This document shows, in pieces, positions 1 to 9,221 of a stretch of 64,000 bases of DNA (positions within the stretch are counted from its first letter, which is position 1; every line of letters begins with the position of its first letter). Position numbers and translations under genes: made by a program. Below the pieces are notes generated by a model. That model saw only the letters and a program-made list of their open reading frames with translations. It searched no databases and was not told the DNA's origin. Origin of the DNA: Raphanus sativus (Eukaryota; Streptophyta; Magnoliopsida; Brassicales; Brassicaceae); the NCBI RefSeq assembly GCF_000801105.2, contig NC_079513.1, forward strand, positions 21,358,273-21,422,272, written 5' to 3'.

Positions 1-401
1 GCTCAACGAATGGCAACAGGTTGACAAGAGAACAAAAGGGAAAACAGAAGATGGGCTTTCCGGAAGAAGAGAAGCCCAGTTATCAGCCCAACAAAAGTGG
101 TCCCAAGTTTGAATCAACACAGCAACGTTTAAGTCTTGGAAATGAAGAAAAGAGCAGGAAAAGCAAAGTACAAAAGCAGTGTGTGACGCAAGCTGTTGCA
201 GAAGATGTTAATGGTGTGAAGCTGGCAAACAGATTCTCAGCCCTTGATCTAGAGGACGTTTACGATTAAGCCATTTGTCTAGGGCAACTCTATCTAGTCT
301 TTTGAGTATAAATATGCAACTCTTGTAATGACTTGATCAAGAAATGAACTCATGAAGTTTCAGTAAAACAAACTCTTGTTCATTACACTCAAATTGTTTC
401 A
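1..401 (+). repeat. 5' LTR of the copia element (first ~8 bp off window)
   Basis: The sequence repeats at 4667-5067 without a mismatch. It ends in CA directly before the primer-binding site. A TATA-like box lies at 307-314. An 82-codon ORF at 21-269 is only the LTR copy of the pol C-terminus and is not a separate gene. Confidence 0.95.
307..314 (+). promoter_or_regulatory. TATA box of the LTR promoter
   Basis: TATAAATA lies about 90 bp before the LTR end, a fitting place for a copia U3/R promoter. The same box is repeated at 4973-4980 in the 3' LTR, where it would fire rightward into the antisense strand of the broken LEA gene. Inferred from sequence only. Confidence 0.5.
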
Positions 402-413
402 TGGTATCAGAGC
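402..413 (+). other. primer-binding site (initiator Met-tRNA)
   Basis: TGGTATCAGAGC directly follows the 5' LTR and is the standard plant copia primer site complementary to the 3' end of initiator methionine tRNA. It fixes the LTR end at 401. Confidence 0.95.
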
Positions 414-416
414 ACC

Positions 417-962
417 ATGGCTAACAGATCCATGGAACCTTATACTCCTCCTACTCTCAAAATCGTAAACTCTGTTACTGTAAAATTAACAGAAAAGAAC
501 TACATTCTATGGAAGCGTCAATTTGAAGCGTTCTTGAACGGCCAGAACTTGCTAGGGTTCGTTACTGGTACTACTACTCAACCTCCAGCCACGCTCAACG
601 CTCCTGGAATCAACGGCACCACAACACCGATACCAAACCCTGACCACACACTATGGTTCCAAACAGACCAAGTGATACAGTCGTGGTTACTCGGGTCGTT
701 CTCAGAAGACATTCAGAGTGAAGTCATTGACTGTACAAGCTCCTACGAGATCTGGGTTACACTAGCCAACCATTTCAACAGAGCCACCTCAGCGAGACTG
801 TTCGAGCTGCAGAGAAAGCTGCAGACTATGGCCAAGAATGAGAAGCCGATGGCTGACTATCTTCGTGACATTAAGATGATATGCGACCAGCTTTCGTCTA
901 TAGGCAATCCAGTCCCCGAAAGGATGAAGATTTTTTGCTGCTCTGCTGGGTCTAGGACGTGA
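417..962 (+). CDS. copia gag, N-terminal part, interrupted by a frameshift
   Basis: Encodes the start of the Gag polyprotein that forms the virus-like particle. The start ATG lies 3 bases after the primer-binding site. The protein has the usual copia Gag N-terminus (L-x-NY-x-W-x-RQFEAFL) and the UBN2-type central region (FNRATSARLFELQRKLQTM). The frame breaks at the six-T run 931-936 and ends at a TGA at 960-962. The rest of Gag, including the zinc knuckle, is in the frame of the downstream ORF that starts at 997. A one-base insertion in the T-run explains it; a programmed shift or a sequence error cannot be excluded. Confidence 0.85.
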   Translation: MANRSMEPYTPPTLKIVNSVTVKLTEKNYILWKRQFEAFLNGQNLLGFVTGTTTQPPATLNAPGINGTTTPIPNPDHTLWFQTDQVIQSWLLGSFSEDIQSEVIDCTSSYEIWVTLANHFNRATSARLFELQRKLQTMAKNEKPMADYLRDIKMICDQLSSIGNPVPERMKIFCCSAGSRT

Positions 963-996
963 CTACGAACCAATAAAGACAAGTATAGAAGGAACG

Positions 997-3900
997 ATGG
1001 ACGCAGAGTGCTCACCAACCTTTGATGATATAGTTCCCCGACTGGTTGCGTTTGATGACAGGCTTCAAAGCTATGCAGTCGACACAGGGATGTCACCACA
1101 TCTGGCTTTCAACACCGAGCGAGGAAGATCCTCTTATGCAAGAAACAGAGGTCGAAACAGAGGAGGCAGGAATTTTTTCTCTACACGAGGAAGAGGCTTC
1201 CCTCAACACATCTCCTCCAGCTCGTCTTCAAGGTCCTCAGTTTCATCTGATTCGGACAGCCGCCCTACTTGTCAGATCTGTGGGAAGCCTGGACACATAG
1301 CCATGAAGTGCTGGCACAGGTTCAACAATAGCTATCAGCCAGATGAGCTTCATAAGATCCTCGCAGCTTTACGAGTCTCTGAGATGTCAGAAGCAGGAAG
1401 TTCAGAGTGGTTTCCCGACACAGGAGCCACAGCGCATGTCACAAACTCTCCTCATCATCTACACCAAGCTCAAGCCTACGATGGTTCTGACTCGGTGATG
1501 GTTGGGAATGGAGAGTATCTACCTATCACTCACACTGGATCAACGAGCATTGCTTCGTCCTCAGGTAACATTCCTCTGAATAATGTTTTAGTGTGTCCTA
1601 ATATTGCTAAACCATTGCTCTCAGTGTCTAAGATGACAAAGGACTATCCGTGTGGGTTTGATTTTGATGCTGACAACGTCTGCGTGTATGATAAGGCCAC
1701 CAAGAGGGTTCTGTTGCGGGGAAGAAGCGTTAACGGTCTGTACTCGCTCAAAGCTCCAGCCTTGAATGCTTTCTTCACATCGAGACAGGTTTCTGCAAGT
1801 GATGAAGTTTGGCATCATAGGTTGGGTCATCCTAATCCTCATATCCTTCAACAACTTTCTTCTAGTAGAGTCATCGTCATCAATAAAAGGTCCAAGACGA
1901 TGTGTGAATCTTGTCAACTGGCTAAGAGTTCAAGGTTGCCGTTCTCTGCATCAGTTTCAGTGAGCTCAAGGCCGTTGGAAAGGATCCACTGTGACGTCTG
2001 GGGTCCATCTCCTGTAGTGTCAGTCCAAGGGTTCAAGTACTATGTAGTTCTCATAGATAACTACTCTAGATTCTGTTGGTTGTATCCTATGAAGAAGAAA
2101 TCAGATTTCTTTTCTATTTTCACTGCTTTTCAATCACTTGTTCAGAATCAATTTTCAACAAATATTGGTACTTTTCAATGTGATGGGGGTGGTGAATTCA
2201 TTAGCAACCAACTACTTCTTCATTTCCAGCAATGTGGAATAAAACAACTACTCTCCTGCCCTCACACGCCTCAGCAAAACGGGCTAGCAGAGAGAAAGCA
2301 TAGGCAAATAGTTGAGCTAGGACTGGCTCTTCTGTTTCAAAGCAAAACTCCTCAGAAATACTGGGTTGAAGCGTTTGTCACAGCAAACTTTCTGAGTAAC
2401 TTGCTTCCTCATTCAGCTCTTCCGAAGACACTAAGTCCATATGAGAGGTTGCACAAGATGAAGCCGCTGTATTCTGCTTTGAGAGTATTTGGGAGTTCAT
2501 GCTATCCGATGCTTCGCCCGTATGCACAGAACAAGCTTGACCCACGTTCACTAACCTGTGTGTTCTTGGGTTACAGTGAGAAACACAAGGGATACAGATG
2601 TCTGTTCCCTCCCACAGGACGTGTTTATATCAGCAGACACGTGATCTTTGACGAATCAAGGTTTCCGTTTTCTGATGTTTATAAACATATGCATCCTCAA
2701 GCGACTACTCCTCTGTTGTCATCTTGGTACAAAGGAGTTCGTATATCACCATCTATGAATTCGCAAGCTCCAGAGGGACGGGAACCTGAGCATACTACGA
2801 CAGTTTCTGCAGTACATAATGTACCTTGTTTGTCAAGTCAAGGATCAAACAGCTTCTCTGATACAAGAAGTCTAAGCTCGTCAAGTGATTACAGCTCTTC
2901 TACAGTCACAACTCCGCAACAACCTCTTACAATCACGAGGGGAACAGTTAATGACACGAGTGAAGCGAGCTCCAGTTGTGATCACCAAACACGAAACGAC
3001 ACAACAGCTTCTGTCACTAACCAGCATCAGATGACTACAAGACTCAAGGCTGGTATAGTAAAGCCAAATCCCCGTTATGCTCTTCTAGCAGCCAAGGTGG
3101 CTAGTCCTGAGCCAAGAACAATAGCAGAGGCGTTGAGTCACCCCGGCTGGAACAACGCTATGACGGTGGAAATTGGAAACTGTGAGCTAACTAAGACTTG
3201 GTCACTAGTGCCATACTCACCAGAGATGCACGTTTTGGGAAATAGATGGATACACAGAACAAAATATAATGCTGACGGAACTGTGAAGTGTTTGAGGTCC
3301 AGACTGGTAGTTCAAGGATGTGGTCAAGAAGAAGGAGTGGACTACTTAGAAACGTATAGCCCTGTGATCAGAACCTCGACAATGAGAATAGTGCTGCACA
3401 TCGCAACGGTCTTTCAGTGGGAAATTAAACAGTTGGATGTAGAAAGCGCCTTCCTACATGGAGACTTAACTGAGACTGTCTACATGCGTCAACCTTCAGG
3501 CTTTGTGGATAAGACAAAACCGGATCATGTCTGTCTTCTACACAAGGCACTTTACGGTCTCAAACAGTCTCCACGAGCATGGTTTGACAAATTCAGTATC
3601 TTCTTGTTGGAATATGGGTTCGTTTGTAGTATCAAGGATCCGTCTCTGTTCATCTACACTAAAGGGAAAAACATCATCATGCTTCTTTTATATGTAGATG
3701 ATATGTTATTGACAGGGAATTGCTCTGCTTTGATACAAGAAATGCTAACAGAGCTCAACAAACAGTTCAGAATGAAAGACATGGGGCAGATGCATTACTT
3801 CTTGGGAATTCAAGCAGTCTTCCACGAGTCAGGATTGTTTCTATCTCAAGAAAGGTATGCCATGGATATGCTCGCTGTAGCAGGGATGACAGATTGCGCA

Positions 3901-4935
3901 CCAGTTGCTACACCGCTTCCTCTGCAGTTGAGCAAAGTGCCACATCAGGACACAAAGTTTGAAAACCCATCCTACTTCAGAAGCCTCGCTGGGAAGCTGC
4001 AATACCTTACCTTAACCAGACCGGATTTGCAGTTCTCAGTTAACTATGTGTGCCAGAAAATGCATGATCCGACGGTTTCTGACTTCATGTTGCTCAAGAG
4101 AATACTGAGGTACGTCAAAGGAACGTTGAGTTATGGAATAAATCTATCCAAAGACACAGACTTCACGTTGCGAGCCTATAGTGATAGTGATTGGGCAGGT
4201 TGCCATCACACTCGCCGCTCTACAGGAGGGTTCTGCACATACTTGGGGTCGAATATAATCTCATGGTCATCTAAGAAACAGCCGACAGTCTCCAGAAGCT
4301 CGACGGAAGCAGAGTACAGAGCTCTATCGGAAACAGCTGCAGAATTAAGTTGGATGTGTTCGATTCTTCGAGAGATTGGAGTTCCCATCTCAGTCACACC
4401 AGAGCTTTATTGTGATAATCTCTCAAGTGTTCACTTAACGGCAAACCCAGCTTACCACAAGCGTTCAAAACATTTTGAGCTTGATTATCACTATGTACGA
4501 GAAAGAGTAGCACTTGGAGCATTGGTTGTGAAGCACATATCAGCTCGACATCAACTTGCGGACATCTTCACCAAGCCTCTGTCCTTTCCTGCGTTTGATG
4601 ATCTCAGGTACAAACTTGGTGTTGAAGCAGCTCCCACACCAAGTTTGAGGGGGCATATTGATGAGAGCTCAACGAATGGCAACAGGTTGACAAGAGAACA
4701 AAAGGGAAAACAGAAGATGGGCTTTCCGGAAGAAGAGAAGCCCAGTTATCAGCCCAACAAAAGTGGTCCCAAGTTTGAATCAACACAGCAACGTTTAAGT
4801 CTTGGAAATGAAGAAAAGAGCAGGAAAAGCAAAGTACAAAAGCAGTGTGTGACGCAAGCTGTTGCAGAAGATGTTAATGGTGTGAAGCTGGCAAACAGAT
4901 TCTCAGCCCTTGATCTAGAGGACGTTTACGATTAA
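997..4935 (+). CDS. copia gag C-terminus plus pol polyprotein
   Basis: A 1312-codon frame. In order: basic Gag tail and zinc knuckle CX2CX4HX4C (about residues 92-105); aspartic protease with DTGA (about 141); integrase zinc region H-H...C-C (about 272-310) and D-D-E core (about 332, 395, 432); reverse transcriptase with YVDD (899-902); RNase H with SRSSTEAEYRAL and a HISARHQLADIFTKPL end. All key residues I looked for are present. The frame runs on into the 3' LTR, so the last ~90 residues are LTR-encoded. The ATG at 997 is only the first Met in this frame; the natural start is the gag ATG at 417 in another frame. Confidence 0.93.
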   Translation: MDAECSPTFDDIVPRLVAFDDRLQSYAVDTGMSPHLAFNTERGRSSYARNRGRNRGGRNFFSTRGRGFPQHISSSSSSRSSVSSDSDSRPTCQICGKPGHIAMKCWHRFNNSYQPDELHKILAALRVSEMSEAGSSEWFPDTGATAHVTNSPHHLHQAQAYDGSDSVMVGNGEYLPITHTGSTSIASSSGNIPLNNVLVCPNIAKPLLSVSKMTKDYPCGFDFDADNVCVYDKATKRVLLRGRSVNGLYSLKAPALNAFFTSRQVSASDEVWHHRLGHPNPHILQQLSSSRVIVINKRSKTMCESCQLAKSSRLPFSASVSVSSRPLERIHCDVWGPSPVVSVQGFKYYVVLIDNYSRFCWLYPMKKKSDFFSIFTAFQSLVQNQFSTNIGTFQCDGGGEFISNQLLLHFQQCGIKQLLSCPHTPQQNGLAERKHRQIVELGLALLFQSKTPQKYWVEAFVTANFLSNLLPHSALPKTLSPYERLHKMKPLYSALRVFGSSCYPMLRPYAQNKLDPRSLTCVFLGYSEKHKGYRCLFPPTGRVYISRHVIFDESRFPFSDVYKHMHPQATTPLLSSWYKGVRISPSMNSQAPEGREPEHTTTVSAVHNVPCLSSQGSNSFSDTRSLSSSSDYSSSTVTTPQQPLTITRGTVNDTSEASSSCDHQTRNDTTASVTNQHQMTTRLKAGIVKPNPRYALLAAKVASPEPRTIAEALSHPGWNNAMTVEIGNCELTKTWSLVPYSPEMHVLGNRWIHRTKYNADGTVKCLRSRLVVQGCGQEEGVDYLETYSPVIRTSTMRIVLHIATVFQWEIKQLDVESAFLHGDLTETVYMRQPSGFVDKTKPDHVCLLHKALYGLKQSPRAWFDKFSIFLLEYGFVCSIKDPSLFIYTKGKNIIMLLLYVDDMLLTGNCSALIQEMLTELNKQFRMKDMGQMHYFLGIQAVFHESGLFLSQERYAMDMLAVAGMTDCAPVATPLPLQLSKVPHQDTKFENPSYFRSLAGKLQYLTLTRPDLQFSVNYVCQKMHDPTVSDFMLLKRILRYVKGTLSYGINLSKDTDFTLRAYSDSDWAGCHHTRRSTGGFCTYLGSNIISWSSKKQPTVSRSSTEAEYRALSETAAELSWMCSILREIGVPISVTPELYCDNLSSVHLTANPAYHKRSKHFELDYHYVRERVALGALVVKHISARHQLADIFTKPLSFPAFDDLRYKLGVEAAPTPSLRGHIDESSTNGNRLTREQKGKQKMGFPEEEKPSYQPNKSGPKFESTQQRLSLGNEEKSRKSKVQKQCVTQAVAEDVNGVKLANRFSALDLEDVYD
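4647..4653 (+). other. polypurine tract
   Basis: The purine run GAGGGGG a few bases before the inferred 3' LTR start (TG at 4659) is in the position of the plus-strand primer. The bases between the tract and the TG leave the exact LTR start slightly uncertain. Confidence 0.75.
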
Positions 4936-5067
4936 GCCATTTGTCTAGGGCAACTCTATCTAGTCTTTTGAGTATAAATATGCAACTCTTGTAATGACTT
5001 GATCAAGAAATGAACTCATGAAGTTTCAGTAAAACAAACTCTTGTTCATTACACTCAAATTGTTTCA
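4659..5067 (+). repeat. 3' LTR of the copia element
   Basis: About 409 bp, TG...CA. It matches 1-401 exactly from 4667 on. It carries the last pol codons and the stop (4933-4935), and a second TATA box at 4973-4980. The bases just after it, ATATG (5068-5072), should be the 5-bp target duplication, whose partner is off the window. Confidence 0.93.
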
Positions 5068-5671
5068 ATATGGAGAATGATTGAGCTCAGCGTCAACCAC
5101 TGCTTCAGCGTCTTCACTTGTCACTGCTCTGTCTCTCGCCACCTTCACATCAATCTCAGCAATAATGTCTCGGAGATGAATCTTCTTGGCATCTTCTTTA
5201 CCTGCTTTTTTGTTACGAGCAACCGCCTCGCTTGCCACGGCCGTTACACTATCTCCCCTTTCTATATCGCCATCGGTAGCTCTAGCTTCCACCTCTTTTA
5301 TCGCAGCTAAGTCAGTCGTTTCCACTGGCTTATGGCCAACGTTTATGGCCGCTGCTTTGAGAGCCTCCGTCAGTGTCGCCGACCTCCCTATAAGTGCATC
5401 AGCCGCCGTTGGAATTTCTTCTGTGGGACCTACAAACTGTCAAAACATTTGCACATCGTCATATTTTTTTCTGTCGTCACAGCATTATATATTAACATGG
5501 TCACAGTTTTTTTTTCTTTTTGAACACCTAATATGGTCACAGTTATTTCAGTCACTTAATATATGAAGTATTAATTATTACCTGCCCACCAGAACTAGAT
5601 TGGGAGACGCTAAAGTGCTCCTCTACAGAAATGTTGGTGAAACTACTAGCACCATCCTTTGATGCAGTCAT
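5068..5671 (-). CDS. SMP-type LEA (seed maturation) protein, 3' end removed by copia insertion
   Basis: A late embryogenesis abundant protein of the seed-maturation-protein family (RAB28/ECP31-like), thought to protect cells during desiccation. Two exons: 5671-5582 (30 codons, ending GGQ) and 5436-5068 (123 codons), with a GT-AG intron between. SMP landmarks are GPTEEIPTAADALIGR, LTEALKAA, NVGHKPV and DRAVTSEDAEAVV. The reading frame runs into the copia LTR and stops at a TGA made of the LTR's first three bases, giving 153 residues that end NHSPY. Family members continue for roughly 20 more residues, so the last part of the SMP domain is lost or lies beyond the element. Position and divergent orientation to PDV1 suggest the At5g53260/At5g53270 orthologue (inference). 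Confidence 0.85.
5497..5544. repeat. micro-insertion with 12-bp target duplication (in LEA intron)
   Basis: ATGGTCACAGTT occurs at 5497-5508 and 5533-5544. The 24 bp between are a T-rich tract ending in TTGAACACCTAAT; read on the minus strand this is a C-A(n) tail. It looks like a tiny retroposition scar. Confidence 0.6.
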
Positions 5672-5703
5672 CTCTGGTAGGTTCGATCTTTATTATTGGT
5701 TTC

Positions 5704-5711
5704 TTTTTATA
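5704..5711 (-). promoter_or_regulatory. TATA box of the LEA gene
   Basis: TATAAAAA on the minus strand, about 33 bp before the ATG at 5671. This would leave a very short 5' UTR, so the transcription start is uncertain. Confidence 0.45.
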
Positions 5712-5872
5712 AGCTTCTTATTCTTTTTGCTTAACTTCGATTATCTTATTGCATCCCTTTGTTTGCCTCTTCCCAAGTTTAAATAAGAAAACGGAAAGTG
5801 ACGAAACAGTTCCGTAACGTTTTACTTAACCTCCACCTGATGAAAATACATTCGACACGTCAGCTGTACAGT

Positions 5873-5882
5873 CCACGTGTCA
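5873..5882 (-). promoter_or_regulatory. ABRE / G-box upstream of the LEA gene
   Basis: CACGTG (5874-5879) within a TGACACGTGG context on the minus strand is a strong ABA-responsive element. Further ACGT cores lie at about 5856, 6007 and 6041. ABRE clusters are typical for seed LEA promoters (known); activity here is inferred. Confidence 0.55.
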
Positions 5883-6787
5883 CATTTGACTAGCTTGCGT
5901 GACAGTGACCCATCGATGCAATGGTGAGGTGAGAGACCAACCCGGATGATGATACCTTTGGGCCTCATCGAACGACATTAGAGCCCAAACAATTAACAAA
6001 TTTTGAGAGACGTGTCATGGTCTTGCAAAATAAAGTGACTATACGTGTAGGTACGGACGGGCGTACTACTAACCAAACCAATATTCGAAATTAAAAAAAT
6101 ATACAATTATATTATTAATTTAAAACCTCACATACTTTTTAAATTTATAGTTTCTCTAAATTATTGAACCATCCAAAAGTAAAGAGAAATATCTTTAAAA
6201 TATCAGTAAAACATTTTATTATTTCAAAATCGACAAAGAAAATAATTAAAATAATATTAATAAAATTTAAAATACATATTTGTTTCATATTTGGATTGAG
6301 TGATTGAATTTTATGGTTTAGTATTTACAAAGTAAAATTAAGGTAAAGAGTTAGGATTTAGAATAATTAAGTTATTTGTTTTGTAATTAGTGCTAATTTA
6401 GCCATTTTCTCTTTATATACTAATTTTGTTATAATGTTTTTTTGCTATATTTCATTTGAGCAAAAATTAAATACATGTATATTTCTATCTGAAGTATCTA
6501 AAACTATTTAATTTATTTGATATTTAATCTAATCATTTATATTCTTTTATTTAGAATCACTTAAATTATTAAAAATAAATAATTAAACACAGATTATTTT
6601 AGCATTAATTGGTTTTTCAGTTTTATTAGAGTTAAAACCAAATTTCATAAATATTGATACAGTTTCTATTTTGACACGTGCATAGTCCGTGGCAGAAATA
6701 CCGTTTAAAGTCTCAGGGTCGGGTGGGGGCTCCAACTCGTTTCCGAAATCAAAATCACCCGAGCGCTCTAATCTGAGTGAGTGAGTC
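5883..6787. other. ancestral LEA/PDV1 intergenic region
   Basis: No gene. The outer part is promoter-like; 6085-6650 is very AT-rich and may be a decayed transposon. Another G-box, GACACGTG, is at 6674-6681, and a GC-richer stretch (6690-6790) runs into the displaced copy of the PDV1 leader. Confidence 0.5.
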
Positions 6788-6873
6788 CAAAATTAAAAAA
6801 AAAAGTGGAAGGAAGGAAGGAAGGTCTTTCCCCAAAGAAGAAAAGAAAGGAAACCCCATTCCTCCTTTATAGA
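6788..6873 (+). repeat. displaced copy of the PDV1 5' leader
   Basis: The segment from the A-rich stretch through GGTCTTTCC, AAAGAAGAAA and CCCCATTCCTC closely matches 13705-13776, directly before the PDV1 start codon. The match stops at the start codon position. The two copies flank the whole 6.8 kb block of nested elements, so this copy is probably the old leader separated from its gene. Confidence 0.75.
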
Positions 6874-6967
6874 CATGATTTTGTATAATTATTGTATCAA
6901 GGCAATAATTATACATGCAGATGTGTGTATAGTTTTAATCCGTGGGATAAGGATTCAGTAACCATTG

Positions 6968-7014
6968 AACTTGGTTAGTTTCTTCCTCAAAAGGAAAGAA
7001 AAACTTGGTTAGTT
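6968..7014. repeat. micro-insertion with 13-bp target duplication
   Basis: AACTTGGTTAGTT is at 6968-6980 and 7002-7014. Between them lie 21 bp of A-rich sequence (TCTTCCTCAAAAGG...). Confidence 0.55.
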
Positions 7015-7047
7015 CAAATATAACCTCAACTCTCTGCAATTTGTATA

Positions 7048-7263
7048 TTTTTCTTTAAACAAGGTTTTGTGAGTTGTTTAGTCACGTGAAGTGTCCACCA
7101 AGTGGAATATATCTAATAGTGTAGCAAAAGACACAATAGCAACTCCTTACAATTATTGATAATGGTGATAACAAGTTCATAAAAATCACCTAGAAGTTTC
7201 ACTCTTATTGAGAGTTTTCACATGTCAAAACAAAAGACTTGACATCCTTGAGCCATCGAAGAT
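7048..7263. repeat. 216-bp exact duplicate of the MAM33-like gene's 3' end
   Basis: Identical as far as I can compare to 7822-8037. It holds the last 19 codons, the stop and the 3' UTR of the MAM33-like gene, cut off from the rest. With its partner it brackets a 558-bp insert that ends in a Helitron terminus. Confidence 0.85.
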
Positions 7264-7821
7264 TTTGCTAATAAGATATATTAGGAAATTGCCTTAGAGA
7301 ATATTTATGTAGTATATATTCGATGCATATGATTATTTACATAACAGATATAGATATCTCGAATTTTACTTTCAAAGAAAATATTTTATGGAAAAATACA
7401 TTCACCAAGTCATTACAATTATACATAATATCTCGGTAACCATATACTGTGATTTGGTATTTATTATAAATTACTTAATTGGTTTAGTATATATATTGGT
7501 GGTACATTATTGTTACCCTAAAATTAAACTATAAATACTGATCTTCTACCTCATCTTTACACACCCACGATCACTTCCAAAAAAATAATAATAATAAAAA
7601 TGACGAAACTAAACACTTTTTGTTTATATATCAGACACATGTAATATATTAGACATCAGAATATAATAAAATTCACCGAGTAAATATGTAATTTTTTTTT
7701 TTAAATAATTAACTTTATAATGTACTAAAAATCAAAAAAAAAATTCATAATAATAAAAAAAACATATCTCATGCTTCCAAAAAATATGAAAACCCGTCCG
7801 ACCGGGCGGGTCATGATCTAG
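7264..7821 (+). mobile_element. short insert ending in a Helitron 3' terminus
   Basis: AT-rich, no coding capacity. The right end has a GC hairpin (7793-7810, CCCGTCCGACCGGGCGGG) followed 7 bases later by CTAG at 7818-7821 and a host T, the classic Helitron 3' end. I see no clear TC 5' end, so the left border is set by the end of the 216-bp repeat. Confidence 0.6.
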
Positions 7822-8037
7822 TTTTTCTTTAAACAAGGTTTTGTGAGTTGTTTAGTCACGTGAAGTGTCCACCAAGTGGAATATATCTAATAGTGTAGCA
7901 AAAGACACAATAGCAACTCCTTACAATTATTGATAATGGTGATAACAAGTTCATAAAAATCACCTAGAAGTTTCACTCTTATTGAGAGTTTTCACATGTC
8001 AAAACAAAAGACTTGACATCCTTGAGCCATCGAAGAT
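7822..8037. repeat. right copy of the 216-bp direct repeat
   Basis: This copy is continuous with the rest of the MAM33-like gene, so it is the original; 7048-7263 is the extra one. Confidence 0.85.
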
Positions 8038-8872
8038 GCTCTCTCTCGTCTTTGTTGGCCAAATAATCTGCCAAAAAGTCAGTGACGGTGGGATTGATCC
8101 CTCTGATCTCCAAAAACTTGTGGAAAGCCTTCTGCAAATTCTCATCCAAGTCACTGCATAAAACCCCAAAATTGAGTCACATACCAATTATTCATTCTCA
8201 TAAATATATATACATAAGAAGAGCCTGTGAATCAAAACATACTCAAAGTCAGGTCCTTGGTAGGGATAGGTAGGTTCATGGGGTTGTTGGACAGCTAGAC
8301 TGTCAATGACAATCTCATTGGAGAAAGCGTTGACTCCAAACTCGAGACAGAGACCATCATCATCTTTCCACACACTGATGACCATGGGGATCCCAGTTAG
8401 TAGTTCTTCATCATCTTGGTTGTTCATCATCAATAGGCGTAGAAGGGTCAATTTTGACAAGAATGGTTTCATCACCAAACTTCCTAATCAATTGCACAAC
8501 TCGTTCAGTTGGAAGATCAATCATTTGGAAAGGAAACCATTCGGGCAACTGTTCAAAATTCAATATACATACAATGATGAGAGAGAGAGAGAGAGGGAAT
8601 ATTGCAGATAAAAGTATAGAACTTACCTCGTCATTGTTAGGAGCGTCTACGTTAACAATGGAGCTTTGGATCTCAGATTCGAGGAGGCTAACCAGACTCG
8701 AGGAAGGGGTGATAGCACTTAGCGCCCAAGTGCTCGAGAATGAAATCAGGCTGCTGAACTGATGGCTACCACCAAAAGTCACTCTCTGGGCACCAGGTTG
8801 GAGCCTCGCCGGCGGAGATCTAGCCACACGGAAAGGAAGAGTGGCCACTGAAACTTGACAAAACAAAGACAT
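7979..8872 (-). pseudogene. MAM33-like mitochondrial glycoprotein (p32/gC1qBP family), frameshifted
   Basis: The family comprises acidic mitochondrial matrix proteins related to yeast Mam33 and human p32. Three exons with GT-AG introns: 8872-8627 (82 codons, basic presequence-like start and N-terminal region), 8548-8243 and 8153-7979. Family hallmarks are FPFQMIDLP, SVWKDDDGLCLEF, EIVIDSLAV, YQGPDF and DDLDENLQKAFHKFLEIRGI. Exon 2 changes frame by one base near 8411-8440, after ...IDDEQP, so the frame meets a stop there; all else is intact. An in-frame upstream ATG at 8914 is a second possible start. The gene does not belong to the Arabidopsis order of this region and sits among Helitron ends, suggesting capture. 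If the frameshift is a sequence error it would be a normal gene. Confidence 0.8.
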
Positions 8873-9221
8873 CGCCGTTCTAGGGTTTGTGGGAAGAACA
8901 CGGGGCTTGCTCAATTAAGTATTCCAAAGAATTCTAGGTTTTTTTTAGCAAATGTTATCTTATTAGATTTAGTATTTATTGTTGAACTTATCATTTGTAT
9001 AAATTCCATGAATTCCTTATTTACTGGAAAATTGATTAACAGGAGAAGACACACTCAAATCAACCAAGCTTAAACAAAGAAAATCGTGATCCTTCAGAGA
9101 TCTAAATATTTATAAAATAGTTAATCGTGATATATATATATATATATATACCGGATATTCATGCTTCAACACACTTATGAAAAATCGAACAAGAGTATAA
9201 ATTTAAAACTAAACGATTGTC

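Larger units (their letters stand above)
1..5067 (+). mobile_element. Ty1/copia LTR retrotransposon, nearly complete
   Basis: Element of about 5.07 kb lacking only about 8 bp of its 5' LTR, which lies left of the window. Seen directly: long direct repeats at both ends, identical over all 401 bases present in both; a primer-binding site matching initiator Met-tRNA; gag and pol in the copia order (protease, integrase, reverse transcriptase, RNase H); a purine tract next to the 3' LTR. The identical LTRs mean a very recent insertion. It lies in the last exon of a LEA gene on the opposite strand. The short LTRs and 5 kb size resemble the Ale/Retrofit lineage, but I cannot assign a family. Gag and pol are in different frames because of an apparent one-base shift in a T-run. 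Confidence 0.97.

Noticed and set aside
21..269. 82-codon frame in the 5' LTR
   Set aside because: It is the duplicate of the pol C-terminus carried by the LTR.
8306..8762. Plus-strand frames over the MAM33-like gene
   Set aside because: Shadows of the minus-strand exons, whose protein matches a known family.
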